Virus record (IMG/VR): IMGVR_UViG_3300030106_001787
Coordinates: 18,882-43,911 of that record
Source of the DNA: a virus
Length of the DNA stretch: 25,030 nt
Direction: 5' to 3' (one strand)
This document shows, one piece after another, positions 1 through 6,651 of the stretch (positions are counted from its first letter, which is position 1; every line of letters starts with the position of its first letter). The notes under the pieces are model-generated. The model made no database searches. It was given only the letters and a program-made list of their open reading frames with translations, and had not been told where the DNA came from. The position numbers and the translations under genes were made by a program.

Positions 1-125
1 TTTGGTGACCATTGATCTGGACCCACCAATAGGCCGTTCCACGTCTTTTTCATGTCTCTCAGCTTGTACCGAAATCCAGTGATATCACAGATTCCATACG
101 CATTTTTGCCGCCACTGAAGGACAT
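1..125 (-). CDS. Partial phage structural-type protein (5' end only)
   Basis: This reading frame starts at the ATG at 125 and runs off the left edge with no stop, giving about 41 residues. It begins MSFSGGKNAYGICDITGFRYK. An opening of this kind (SGGK followed by a C-D-x-x-G-F-x-Y/F segment) is one I associate with a small conserved phage protein encoded beside head-tail adaptor genes. Its function is unknown to me. The start codon shares one base with the stop of the upstream gene (TAATG), and AGGA lies about 8 bases ahead of it. The coupling and direction fit continuation of the head-tail joining module. The frame is clear, but the identity is weak because the rest is missing. Confidence 0.6.
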   Translation of the reverse strand, partial: MSFSGGKNAYGICDITGFRYKLRDMKKTWNGLLVGPDQWSP

Positions 126-820
126 TAAGCAATCCTGTAAATGGTCAAGTCGGGAGCAACCCTGAATGACGCACGAGACTGATCCTGTGACAGGGCCCGC
201 TCGAACTCCTCCTCATAAAGCTGTTTGAGCAAGGGCACCCTGTCTGGCACGCGCTTCATCGCTATGTAATATGCAAGACCGGCCGCAAGACAGGGGAAAA
301 AACGAAACGGTATTTCTATCGTATCAGTGCCTACATCAGCATCATCCATGCGGCTCAACACGTTCAGGTGCAAGGTGTAAGTAGAGTTTTTGTCAGGCGC
401 AGGATAGACCGTAATCGTAGGACTTATCTGCTTGTCGATAAAATATTGATTTGGCTTGCCGGTGCTGGTCTTAGTTGCAATGTGAGCATACTCTGCCCGA
501 GAAAGTTTTGTCAGCGGCAAGTCTGTGACCGTACCGGAGACTGTCTCGCGCACAAATACGTCCAAGACATCGATGACCGACGTGGGATTTGTCGAATCAA
601 TCGTGTATACAATAGTATCTTTTACTGCACTTATTGTTTTCTGATTGATAGTCCACTGGTTTAATCCGCGATTGGCCCACTCTGCAAGCATGAGGTTGAG
701 AGATCGCTGTGCCGTCTTGAGGTCATAACCAGTGCGAAGCTCAAGCCCACATCGCTCAAAGGCTTCCTCTACATAATCCGCTACATCTAACTCAAAATCT
801 TTACTGCCGCTCGTCGCCAT
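125..820 (-). CDS. Head-tail adaptor / gp4-like packaged-DNA stabilisation protein
   Basis: The product is about 231 residues. Its N-terminus (MATSGSKDFELDV, then a helix containing EEAFERCGLELRTGYDL) and the following RSLNLMLAEWANRGLNQWTI segment match a family of phage adaptor proteins related to P22 gp4. Those proteins sit below the portal, hold DNA in and accept the tail. The open frame extends three codons upstream to a GTG at 829. I prefer the ATG at 820 because known relatives begin MATSG. Both starts lie inside the 3' end of the preceding gene, an overlap of about 20 bases, and neither has a strong ribosome site. The C-terminal third (FRFFPCLAAGLAYYIAMKR) is helical and fits an adaptor helix bundle. 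Role inferred from family resemblance and position in the virion module. Confidence 0.7.
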   Translation of the reverse strand: MATSGSKDFELDVADYVEEAFERCGLELRTGYDLKTAQRSLNLMLAEWANRGLNQWTINQKTISAVKDTIVYTIDSTNPTSVIDVLDVFVRETVSGTVTDLPLTKLSRAEYAHIATKTSTGKPNQYFIDKQISPTITVYPAPDKNSTYTLHLNVLSRMDDADVGTDTIEIPFRFFPCLAAGLAYYIAMKRVPDRVPLLKQLYEEEFERALSQDQSRASFRVAPDLTIYRIA

Positions 821-1499
821 CTTCAGCACCCGCGTAGAGATTATTAAACACTTGATTCACATCTAGGGTGTAGTCTAAATCAGATTTTGAGTAATGGATA
901 TGCTGAGAGGGTCTGAAGTCAGGAGCGCCCTCTCCTGTCTCGAACCAAGCTGGATGTGTTACTCGCACTCGGTTGTTTGGCAACGCCACTATGTTACCTG
1001 TCCATGGTCCTGCGTCGAGCAACTCAAGGACGTGGCTTTGCTTATGCTGAGCGGGATCGTCGGCGATCTCGTTCTCCGCATAATCAACAGTGAAATAATA
1101 CTTGGCGGGATACATCTCGCCGTCAATCATCGCAAGCCAAGGACACGGTGTAGCTCTGTCGAGCACGTAGACAGCGTGGTGATGAGAGCTACAATCCCAT
1201 GGCTGAGCCGCCCAGACGGGCATTGGCTCAGGCCACTCATCCAGAGGAGTATCACCAACTAACGCAGTAATAGGCATACGAGCCCACATGGCACCGCCAT
1301 GAACATTTGGCTCGTCGTCATCGTCGTAAGTCTCAGCTCCAGTAAAAATTAATTGGAAACTGAGACATCGAGTTGGCATTGTTGTGACGGCAATAGCCAT
1401 AGCATGAATAAATTCGCCGTGGTATTGCTGATGGTTGTGCGTGTACTCCCTGCGTACCCAGCACTTAAAGTGCGGGATATTACTTTGCAAATAAGCCAT
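801..1499 (-). CDS. Conserved phage protein of unknown function, 232 aa
   Basis: I cannot assign a function. The protein is rich in aromatic residues, His and acidic residues. It has a DDDDE run near residue 60, an HHH cluster in the middle (CSSHHHAVYVLD) and a conserved-looking block around GEMYPAKYYFTVDYAENE. No signal peptide or membrane segment is visible. The ATG follows the previous stop directly (TAG then ATG), and GGGAGAT forms the ribosome site. Its place between the basic mini-proteins and the gp4-like adaptor suggests a virion or tail-completion component. His-rich trimeric tail-spike parts are a possible comparison but nothing here proves it. I believe similar proteins occur in uncultured marine phages. 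Confidence 0.75.
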   Translation of the reverse strand: MAYLQSNIPHFKCWVRREYTHNHQQYHGEFIHAMAIAVTTMPTRCLSFQLIFTGAETYDDDDEPNVHGGAMWARMPITALVGDTPLDEWPEPMPVWAAQPWDCSSHHHAVYVLDRATPCPWLAMIDGEMYPAKYYFTVDYAENEIADDPAQHKQSHVLELLDAGPWTGNIVALPNNRVRVTHPAWFETGEGAPDFRPSQHIHYSKSDLDYTLDVNQVFNNLYAGAEDGDERQ

Positions 1500-1721
1500 C
1501 TATCTCCCGTAAAGACCACTCTTCTTGTTTGACGGTGGCCGCATTCGCATTTTGCCGCCAGTAGCACCGCCCTTCGTTTTCATGGCGCCGCCTTTTGCCA
1601 TGCCCTTTGTCTTCATGGCACCACCTTTGGCATAACCTTTGGACTTCATCATTCCGCCCTTTTTCATGCCTTTGGTCTTCATCATGCCGCCTTTCTTCAT
1701 ACCCTTTGCTTTCATCTTCAT
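1500..1721 (-). CDS. Lys/Gly/Met-rich tandem-repeat mini-protein, 73 aa
   Basis: This is a tiny, extremely basic protein. By my count it has 20 Lys and 3 Arg in 73 residues and no Asp or Glu at all. Residues 6-49 are four tandem copies of an 11-residue unit, consensus KG(M/Y)(K/A)KGG(M/A)MK(T/S), ending in a degenerate fifth copy and a tail MRMRPPSNKKSGLYGR. Low-complexity KGGMMK-type proteins occur in marine phage genomes, but I know of no demonstrated function. Binding or neutralising packaged DNA is a reasonable inference from charge alone. A real gene is supported by a ribosome site (GTGAGG), tight spacing between neighbours on the same strand, and a clear start. The opposite strand is also open here, but only as a mirror of the repeat. 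Confidence 0.7.
   Translation of the reverse strand: MKMKAKGMKKGGMMKTKGMKKGGMMKSKGYAKGGAMKTKGMAKGGAMKTKGGATGGKMRMRPPSNKKSGLYGR
1575..1706 (-). repeat. Four tandem 33-bp coding repeats
   Basis: Four in-frame 33-bp units encode the 11-residue KGMKKGGMMKT-type repeat of the 73-residue mini-protein. Copies 1 and 2 use KK after Met. Copies 3 and 4 use AK with GGAM in place of GGMM, suggesting duplication of a two-unit block followed by drift. Confidence 0.8.
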
Positions 1722-1728
1722 AACAACC

Positions 1729-1911
1729 TCACGATTTTGGGATACGGGTTTTTTTGCGCTTGCCTTCCATCATCGCGCCACAGCCACGTCCTTGAACCTC
1801 GACGTAACCGCCTTTGTTCAAATTGCGGGCAATCGCCTCGCCACGCTTTCGCTCATAGCCAGACAGCTTTCCGTCTTTATCCAAGTCAGCCTTCTTTTCG
1901 TCAATCTTCAT
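1729..1911 (-). CDS. Small EF-hand-loop protein, 60 aa
   Basis: Residues 9-20 (DLDKDGKLSGYE) fit a 12-residue EF-hand calcium loop, with Asp at positions 1, 3 and 5, Gly at 6, Leu at 8, Ser at 9 and Glu at 12. It is followed by a basic helix (RKRGEAIARNL). The C-terminal half carries a GRGCGAMMEGKRKKT motif that I recall as recurrent in short marine-phage proteins of unknown role. The gene overlaps the upstream one by four bases (ATGA) and ends eight bases before the next start, so translation is coupled. Calcium binding is predicted from the loop only, and a single EF-hand usually needs a partner. It may be a virion component. Confidence 0.75.
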   Translation of the reverse strand: MKIDEKKADLDKDGKLSGYERKRGEAIARNLNKGGYVEVQGRGCGAMMEGKRKKTRIPKS

Positions 1912-2162
1912 TTGCGATGCCTCGCTGTCTTTTTAGCAACCTTCTTAGGTTGCTTTGAAAACTGTTTGCCTTTTTTGGTGTCCGCGCGCTTTTTCCTTGT
2001 AGTGGCCGCATATTCCTTGTCGGACATTGCCTTGATGGCCTTCTCTGGCAAATATCTCTCGCCCGTGGCCTTAGACCCTTGCGTGCTTGGCTTGCCAGAC
2101 TTGGTTCGCCACTTTTGCTTTGTCCACTTCTTCAAGGACTTTTGTGACTTCTTCAGAGCCAT
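1908..2162 (-). CDS. Small basic protein, 84 aa (W-T-x-x-x-W-R-T-K-S-G-K family)
   Basis: This basic protein has an ordered set of motifs: KKWTKQKWRTKSGKPS at the N-terminus, ERYLPEKAIKAMSDKEYAATTRKKR in the middle, and KKGKQFSKQPKK near the end. I recognise this arrangement from short proteins in marine phages and large algal viruses that are catalogued only as a domain of unknown function. The precise domain number is not something I can confirm here. The ATG shares a base with the previous stop (TAATG), and AAGGA lies just ahead. The motifs are more structured than simple charge-rich sequence, so a folded domain is likely. A nucleic-acid-related or packaging role would be inference. Confidence 0.75.
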   Translation of the reverse strand: MALKKSQKSLKKWTKQKWRTKSGKPSTQGSKATGERYLPEKAIKAMSDKEYAATTRKKRADTKKGKQFSKQPKKVAKKTARHRK

Positions 2163-2374
2163 TAGTCCTTGTATCCTCCCCCAGCTTTTTTGTATTCAGA
2201 CGCCAGCATTTGGGCCTTCCGAGCCGACCATTGGCCGGGCCTTCCGCCCTTGCCGCCAGCTTTTATGCGGTTGAAAATCCTTTTTCGGAGGGTAGGCTTA
2301 GTGTAGTTGCCCGCCTCATTAACCCGAGATTTTGCCTTTTTCTTTGGCTTGGCCTTAGATTTAGCTCTCGGCAT
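2162..2374 (-). CDS. Small basic protein, 70 aa (GQWSARKAQ motif)
   Basis: By count 22 of 70 residues are Lys or Arg, against 3 acidic. After a Lys-rich leader comes GNYTKPTLRKRIFNRIKAG, then GGRPGQWSARKAQMLASEYK. The last block (GQWSARKAQ, then a helix and GGGYK) is a pattern I have seen repeatedly in short proteins of marine viruses and consider a real conserved domain. Its function is not known to me. A strong AAGGAG site precedes the ATG after the stop of the 395-residue gene. Together with its two small neighbours it forms a run of co-translated basic proteins in the virion module. Confidence 0.75.
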   Translation of the reverse strand: MPRAKSKAKPKKKAKSRVNEAGNYTKPTLRKRIFNRIKAGGKGGRPGQWSARKAQMLASEYKKAGGGYKD

Positions 2375-2385
2375 GAAATTACTCC

Positions 2386-3573
2386 TTAGCCCATGGCGCC
2401 CATCATCGGCGCGTTCATTCTCGTGTTGTCCATCACAATTTTACTAGGCGCACGAACATCAACCTCACGATCTTGCATAGGCATCGTAGACTGCCTATAT
2501 TCTGCGTCCGTCACAATCCCATCATTATTGAGATCGTGACCTTGTGCGATAGCCGCGCGTTGATTACCCATTGCTTCTTGGGCTGTCATTCCTCGGCCCA
2601 TGAGTGCTGATAATCGCGCCATCCTATCTCTGAGATTGCCAATATCGATGCTTCCACCAAAAGGCAGAGAGATCGAGGCCCTGTCTGGGTTGTTTGCTAA
2701 AAACGCATCAAGTCTTGCCTGTATCGCGGCTGGGTCCATCTGCGGCTGTTGCGGCGCAGGCTGTGCCATCTCTTGTTGCCGCTGGCGAATCATGTCCCTA
2801 ATCCTGTCAATTTGGCTCTGATCAAGGTTAAGGCCAAGCTTAGAGCCGCCAAAAAAGGGATTTGGCGTGGTCATTCCAGCGGATAAACCCGTATCAAACA
2901 AGCTCGACATCGGCGAAGAACCGCCCGTAACCCCTTGTGTAGTGTTTAACAAATTTTTGAATAAGCCAGTGGGTGCAGATCCGCTATCTCCCGACCCCTG
3001 TATGCCGTCAAGCGCTCTCAAGTTTGCGCCCAGTTCAGTGATTCCGAGACGGGTTGGGAGCCTGCGGGGCCCTTGAATAGAGGAGATGAGGTTTGCAATT
3101 GAAACGGGCTCACGATCAGGTAATCCCATATTTTGATCTTGAGGGATCGTCCCCATGAGCTGAGCAATCACGCCTTGGTTCATATTGGAGCCTCCTTGAG
3201 GAATTACTTGTCCGCCTTGTCTCATCATCGGCACATCTTGCAATTCACTGCCTCGCCGAAAATATTGGCTCAAATCACTCAAGGGCAGGTCAGACCGCAC
3301 TCCAAAACCGCCTCTGGCGGTTCCAGCTCCGCCGCTAAGAGGCATCATTCCGCTCATGCCGCCGAAGGGCGTGCGGTTTGTCATTTGGCCGTCGCCCGTG
3401 CCCGCCGCTCCACCAGCGCCTGAAATCATTGAAGCAATTTCTGGTCCGTATCGAACTAACGCTCCAGCGGCAGGATTGATAAGCGAAATTATGCCTGCCG
3501 CCGCACCGCGAGGAGTGGTATAGCTCGAAACGATAGGTTTGATGCGGGTAAGAATCTCATCTTTTATGCTCAT
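2386..3573 (-). CDS. Probable virion protein with C-terminal EF-hand loop, 395 aa
   Basis: Most of this protein is Gly/Met/Gln-rich and looks flexible. A short hydrophobic helix near residues 25-45 (GIISLINPAAGALVRYGPEIAS) could be membrane-active or a packing helix. A Gln/Pro-rich stretch lies in the middle. Residues 347-358 (DLNNDGIVTDAE) form a textbook EF-hand or dockerin-type calcium loop. Position after the capsid and decoration genes suggests a minor capsid or internal virion protein. I do not recognise a named family. The ATG is preceded by GGTAGGAAA overlapping the previous stop. An earlier out-of-frame ATG seven bases upstream opens only a two-codon frame. Confidence is high for the gene and low for the role. 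Confidence 0.75.
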   Translation of the reverse strand: MSIKDEILTRIKPIVSSYTTPRGAAAGIISLINPAAGALVRYGPEIASMISGAGGAAGTGDGQMTNRTPFGGMSGMMPLSGGAGTARGGFGVRSDLPLSDLSQYFRRGSELQDVPMMRQGGQVIPQGGSNMNQGVIAQLMGTIPQDQNMGLPDREPVSIANLISSIQGPRRLPTRLGITELGANLRALDGIQGSGDSGSAPTGLFKNLLNTTQGVTGGSSPMSSLFDTGLSAGMTTPNPFFGGSKLGLNLDQSQIDRIRDMIRQRQQEMAQPAPQQPQMDPAAIQARLDAFLANNPDRASISLPFGGSIDIGNLRDRMARLSALMGRGMTAQEAMGNQRAAIAQGHDLNNDGIVTDAEYRQSTMPMQDREVDVRAPSKIVMDNTRMNAPMMGAMG

Positions 3574-3582
3574 TTCATTTTC

Positions 3583-3867
3583 CTACCAAGCCTTACACGA
3601 CCAGTATCTGGCCGAAAACTTGTCTTTTGCGGTATCGCATTTATGCCGTGCGCGGAAAGACTTACGTCTTGCGGGCTGGCTTTTCTTGATGGTCATTTTG
3701 CTATCGCCATAACGCACGAGCTTGACCTCGTTTCCTTTTTTGGCGAGAACTGCGCTTTTTTTGGCTTTACCGGGCGTGCGCTTTGGCTTGTTGTAGCCAG
3801 CAAAAGTCTCCCCCCTGTAGCTTAATCGCCCAGAGGGGAGTCGCTTTACGTCTTTGGTCGTAGCCAT
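3583..3867 (-). CDS. Small basic protein with ARHKCDTAKDKFSARYWSCKAW C-terminus, 94 aa
   Basis: The protein is Lys/Arg-rich, with an N-terminal LPSGRLSYRGETFAGYNKPKRTP block. Its C-terminal block contains RRKSFRARHKCDTAKDK and SARYWSCKAW. The paired Cys (HKC...WSCKAW) and aromatic residues look like a small folded unit. I recall this C-terminal pattern in marine phages and algal viruses as a domain of unknown function. The start lies three bases after the preceding stop, and I see no close Shine-Dalgarno, so translation may depend on coupling. Codons 10-20 contain a strong RNA hairpin, described separately. The role is unknown; nucleic-acid contact is suggested only by charge. Confidence 0.75.
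   Translation of the reverse strand: MATTKDVKRLPSGRLSYRGETFAGYNKPKRTPGKAKKSAVLAKKGNEVKLVRYGDSKMTIKKSQPARRKSFRARHKCDTAKDKFSARYWSCKAW
3808..3840 (-). other. 10-bp RNA hairpin inside the start of the 94-aa gene
   Basis: In the minus-strand transcript CUCCCCUCUG pairs fully with CAGGGGGGAG across a 13-base loop: nine Watson-Crick pairs and one G-U. On the plus strand the wobble becomes an A-C mismatch. The stem is followed by ACUUUU. It starts 27 bases after the A of the start codon. It could be an attenuator, a weak terminator or an RNA-processing site, or a by-product of codon choice for LPSGRLSYRGE. Confidence 0.4.
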
Positions 3868-3870
3868 AAA

Positions 3871-4275
3871 TCAACCGTAACTCTTGATTAGCTCCAGAAT
3901 AATCATATAGCTGTCACCAGAAGAATGACCGACAGTTGTAAAGTCTAAGTCTCCAGTCTTTCCAGAGCCTGCATTATTAGGGATGCCAGAGAAATTAGAA
4001 TAGTCGTGATGACCATTCGAGTTTTCTGACAACCCGATTGCCAAAACATTGGATGAGGCATCGAACTCAATCTTTACAGACATACCAGTACACTGCCACC
4101 AGATCTTATTGATCGTGACAGCAGAGCACGCCTCTCCACGAGTGTTTGACGTTAAAGCAGAAACGTCGACTTTTTTGACTGCCGACTCACCTGTGCCATC
4201 GCTGGCATTGGTGAATTTCAAGACGGCTTTGCGTTCACCATCTTGAATAGTTTGCGAAGTGACTGCATCAGCCAT
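3871..4275 (-). CDS. Small virion protein, probable capsid decoration, 134 aa
   Basis: The sequence opens MADAVTSQTIQDGERKAVLKF and continues with alternating beta-type segments: VDVSALTS, SAVTINKIWWQCTGMSVKIEF, then GSGKTGDLDFTTVGHSSGDSYMI. I associate this pattern with a small beta-rich protein that follows the major capsid gene in many uncultured marine phages. It has no signal peptide or membrane segment. The ATG has a good GGAGG site in the 14-base gap after the preceding gene. Short length, beta content and position favour an outer capsid or neck decoration protein, but I know of no experimental proof for the family. Confidence 0.75.
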   Translation of the reverse strand: MADAVTSQTIQDGERKAVLKFTNASDGTGESAVKKVDVSALTSNTRGEACSAVTINKIWWQCTGMSVKIEFDASSNVLAIGLSENSNGHHDYSNFSGIPNNAGSGKTGDLDFTTVGHSSGDSYMIILELIKSYG

Positions 4276-4289
4276 GTGGAACCTCCAAT

Positions 4290-5000
4290 TTAGAGTTCGG
4301 TGCTGGCTGTGCGCTCTTTCATGGCCGTAACATAATCTACGGTCAGGACTTTTGCCGCCGCCGCGCCGTTCTGGATGCCAAAGCTAACGGTCAAATCCTC
4401 GTCATCAGGGGCGTTTGTAGAAACTACGGTGCCAACTTCGGTATTGTTCTGATAGACGTGAAACTTTTGATCTTTCGGATCATACATGAAACCAACCGTC
4501 ATAAAGGTGTCATCAGCCATGGCTGTGGGCAGATCCAGCGTGCTTTGAGTGCCGTCCTTTTCCACGATAAACGTAAGAGTGGTCGAGCCATCCGTAAGCA
4601 AAAAGAAAATGCCATCAGAAACATCCAACGGGCTGGTGTCGGTGATTTGTAAACCCATCACAACATCAGAGGCGTCAGCGTCAGAAGTCTTGAATCGCGC
4701 GTTGAAAGCCAACTGCTTTCCAGCCTCGTACTTAAAGCCTTCTTTGACAAGCTGAAGAAAATCGTTGTCGTTGTCGGCGTCATCATTCGTGATGACCAAC
4801 AGACCTCCGTCACCATCGCCTAGAGCTTCTGAAGCGTTGCCAGAGCCGCCCTCGGTGGTAGTGATTGTCCAATCACTCGCGAGGTAGGTGTCAAAATCGT
4901 TGTGATAGACGTGGTACTTGGCAGGGGCTGGCATCTTTGCGCGGCCCAACGTGCTACCAGCGCCTACGTTTGTAACGCCAGAAGTAAAGTGAGTTGTCAT
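4290..5000 (-). CDS. Virion protein with lectin-like beta-sandwich character, 236 aa
   Basis: After an N-terminal MTTHFTSGVTNVGAG segment comes YHVYHNDFDTYLASDWTITT. The rest reads like a concanavalin/LamG-type beta sandwich, with GKQLAFNARFKTSDADASDVVMGL, DGIFFLLTDG, FMTVGFMYDP and KFHVYQNN strands. It is strongly acidic and Asp-rich in the middle (NDDADNDND), which may bind metal. It is the first gene after the capsid terminator and has a strong AAGGAG site seven bases before the ATG. Likely an exposed capsid decoration protein, perhaps binding carbohydrate. The fold is inferred from strand pattern only. I recall close relatives in marine phage metagenomes. Confidence 0.75.
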   Translation of the reverse strand: MTTHFTSGVTNVGAGSTLGRAKMPAPAKYHVYHNDFDTYLASDWTITTTEGGSGNASEALGDGDGGLLVITNDDADNDNDFLQLVKEGFKYEAGKQLAFNARFKTSDADASDVVMGLQITDTSPLDVSDGIFFLLTDGSTTLTFIVEKDGTQSTLDLPTAMADDTFMTVGFMYDPKDQKFHVYQNNTEVGTVVSTNAPDDEDLTVSFGIQNGAAAAKVLTVDYVTAMKERTASTEL

Positions 5001-5076
5001 AACAGTTCTCCTTGTGAACCAGCCGTTGCCCTATGCAATGACCATTAGACTACGACAGTGTACTCCGAAACAAAAT
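5001..5076 (-). other. Gap between capsid terminator and decoration gene
   Basis: This is the longest non-coding stretch once the terminator is excluded. It holds the AAGGAG ribosome site of the gene starting at 5000. I could not find a convincing -35/-10 pair, although a promoter would be expected if the terminator is efficient. Confidence 0.4.
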
Positions 5077-5100
5077 AAAAAAAAGGGGCCCGCAGGCCCC
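5077..5100 (-). terminator. Intrinsic terminator after the major capsid gene
   Basis: On the minus strand GGGGCC and GGCCCC form a 6-bp all-GC stem with a 4-base loop, directly followed by eight T residues. It lies 21 bases after the capsid stop. This is the only classical terminator I found in the window. It probably lowers read-through from the capsid gene into the decoration genes. Confidence 0.85.
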
Positions 5101-5121
5101 GAGGAGTGAACAAGGGGTGAC

Positions 5122-6039
5122 TTATGCCCCTTGAGAACCATAGATTCCACGCCAATCGGAGAAGCCGAAGCTGTAACGCTCGCGGGCTTTGTACCGAATG
5201 TTGTCCGTGGAGAAGTCAGGCTCCATGCTGGTCTCCATCGCGGTTCGCTGGAACATCTTGAGTCCTTCGCCTGCGTCAGTGACCGAGGTCAGCAGGAAGT
5301 AGGCATCAGGGTCATTCAGGTAGTGATTGACCGTGTAGCCTTGCGGAAGGACACCAGTGTTGCGAATCGCATTGATGTCATTGTCAGCAGTTCCAGAACG
5401 CAGAGTTGAGTTCAAGATTCTGTCAGCAACGAATACCAACTGCGGCGGTACAACCAACTTGGTCGCTTGAACCGAGATGGTCAAACCACGATCATCGGTG
5501 AAAGTGCTGATGTCAATCAGCGCGTCTTCCAGCGAAGTTTCGTTAAGGTCTGCCATCGTGGTCGCGCGATTAGCCAGCGTGCCACCACCCGCAAGTGGGT
5601 GTGCAGTAGAGATCAAAGGTTGCCCGTCACCACCAGCGAAGCTGGAGCTGAATGCGTTATTGAGAACATCCGCACCCTTGACCTCCTTGGTGTTTGCCAT
5701 GGATCGCGCAAGCGCTTTCACATAACGTCGACCAAGTGAGTCGTACAGATTGTCCTCGACTGCTTCAGCGGTGAGACTGAAGGCCAAAGCCAGCGTTTCG
5801 TGCGTATAGCGGGCCGTAAAGCCTTCTGAGGCGGTGTCGAAAGAGACACCAGCGCCTTCAGACTTAACCGGCGCACTGCCAAAGCCCGTGATCAAAACCT
5901 CTTCTTCAAAGGCGCGCTCAGAATCTTCAATGGCGAAGATTTCCTCGTACTCCCTATCGTAAGAGTCGTAGCTCATACCAAACAGTGCATTGAGGCCGGG
6001 CTCAAGCTCTTTGGCGAGTTGTGCTCGTGAAATAGCCAT
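5122..6039 (-). CDS. Major capsid protein (HK97 fold, Mu gpT-like)
   Basis: The product is 305 residues. The N-terminal helix (ISRAQLAKELEPGLNALFGM) is followed by a region typical of Mu gpT-like capsid proteins: YEEIF near residue 30, a gap, then YTHETLALAFSLTAEAVEDNLYD at about 95-118. Next comes a long helix (GRRYVKALARSMANTKEVKGADVLNNAF), and GDGQPLISTAHPLAGGG around 160 is a hallmark loop of this group. There is no separate protease gene nearby and no obvious cleavable delta domain, so scaffolding is probably by the separate coiled-coil gene at 7120-8085. The ribosome site AAGGAGG is among the strongest in the window, and a strong terminator follows. Both fit the most highly made virion protein. 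Lysine cross-linking cannot be judged. Confidence 0.85.
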   Translation of the reverse strand: MAISRAQLAKELEPGLNALFGMSYDSYDREYEEIFAIEDSERAFEEEVLITGFGSAPVKSEGAGVSFDTASEGFTARYTHETLALAFSLTAEAVEDNLYDSLGRRYVKALARSMANTKEVKGADVLNNAFSSSFAGGDGQPLISTAHPLAGGGTLANRATTMADLNETSLEDALIDISTFTDDRGLTISVQATKLVVPPQLVFVADRILNSTLRSGTADNDINAIRNTGVLPQGYTVNHYLNDPDAYFLLTSVTDAGEGLKMFQRTAMETSMEPDFSTDNIRYKARERYSFGFSDWRGIYGSQGA

Positions 6040-6051
6040 CCGTCAGCCTCC

Positions 6052-6639
6052 TTATGCTAAGCCAGCGCCTTTAACACCTGCGATATGGTTCTGAATTACA
6101 ACCATAACATTGGTGTTAGCGCTCGCTACGTCGTCGTTGTCGGGATCTTGGCTGATGTCAATGGCCTTGAGAGGCAACGTCGTGGTAGTAGCACCAGTGG
6201 TTACGTCAAGCTCCATGTTTGAACGGCCAGATGAGGTATCACCCGTGGTAGATTGGTCAACGATATCGAAGTTGCCGAAAAGATCGGCCACTGGGAAGGT
6301 ATCGTCTGCCTGCACCTCAAAAACAACATTGGGGTCATCAATGATGAACGCGATGATGTCATCTGCGGCTACAGCACCGGGGTAATGATTTGCGAAAATC
6401 TGCTCTTTCGAGGTTGGGTCCGTATACTGAACGCCGTTGAAGACACCAACGACAGGAACAGTAGAGGAGGCGGCCGCGCGAGATACAGTACCGCCAGTCA
6501 ATTGCTTAACCAAGTCACCTTGGAAAATCGCACCTGACTGGTTGTTGGCGATCCTATAACGCGATTGGCCTCCACTATACGGAGCGCCACCCATCATGCG
6601 GGCAGGTTTTAGTCCAAAAGCGGCATCTTTATTTGCCAT
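6052..6639 (-). CDS. Virion protein paired with the capsid gene, 195 aa
   Basis: The sequence starts MANKDAAFGLKPARMMGGAPYSGGQ and continues as a mostly beta protein: RYRIANNQSGAIFQGDLVKQL, VPVVGVFNGVQYTDP, ADDIIAFIIDDPNVVFEVQAD. I recall this as a conserved structural protein encoded immediately before the major capsid gene in marine podovirus-like genomes. It may be a head decoration or capsid-stabilising protein. Some relatives have been called capsid proteins themselves, so the division of labour with the 305-residue protein is not proven. An AGGAG site precedes the ATG, and the gap to the capsid start is 12 bases. Confidence 0.75.
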   Translation of the reverse strand: MANKDAAFGLKPARMMGGAPYSGGQSRYRIANNQSGAIFQGDLVKQLTGGTVSRAAASSTVPVVGVFNGVQYTDPTSKEQIFANHYPGAVAADDIIAFIIDDPNVVFEVQADDTFPVADLFGNFDIVDQSTTGDTSSGRSNMELDVTTGATTTTLPLKAIDISQDPDNDDVASANTNVMVVIQNHIAGVKGAGLA

Positions 6640-6651
6640 GCTTTAGCTCTC

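Noticed and set aside
1575-1706. CRISPR-like array
   Set aside because: The 33-bp units are directly adjacent, without spacers, and encode an in-frame protein repeat.
1639-2274. Plus-strand open frame of 211 codons rich in Phe/Leu
   Set aside because: It is the antisense shadow of the Lys/Gly-rich genes (AAG/AAA codons read as CTT/TTT). It has no ribosome site, crosses several well-supported genes, and all other genes are on the minus strand.
5588-5603. Short hairpin cacccgcaagtgggtg in the capsid gene
   Set aside because: A 5-bp stem in coding sequence without a T run is expected by chance.
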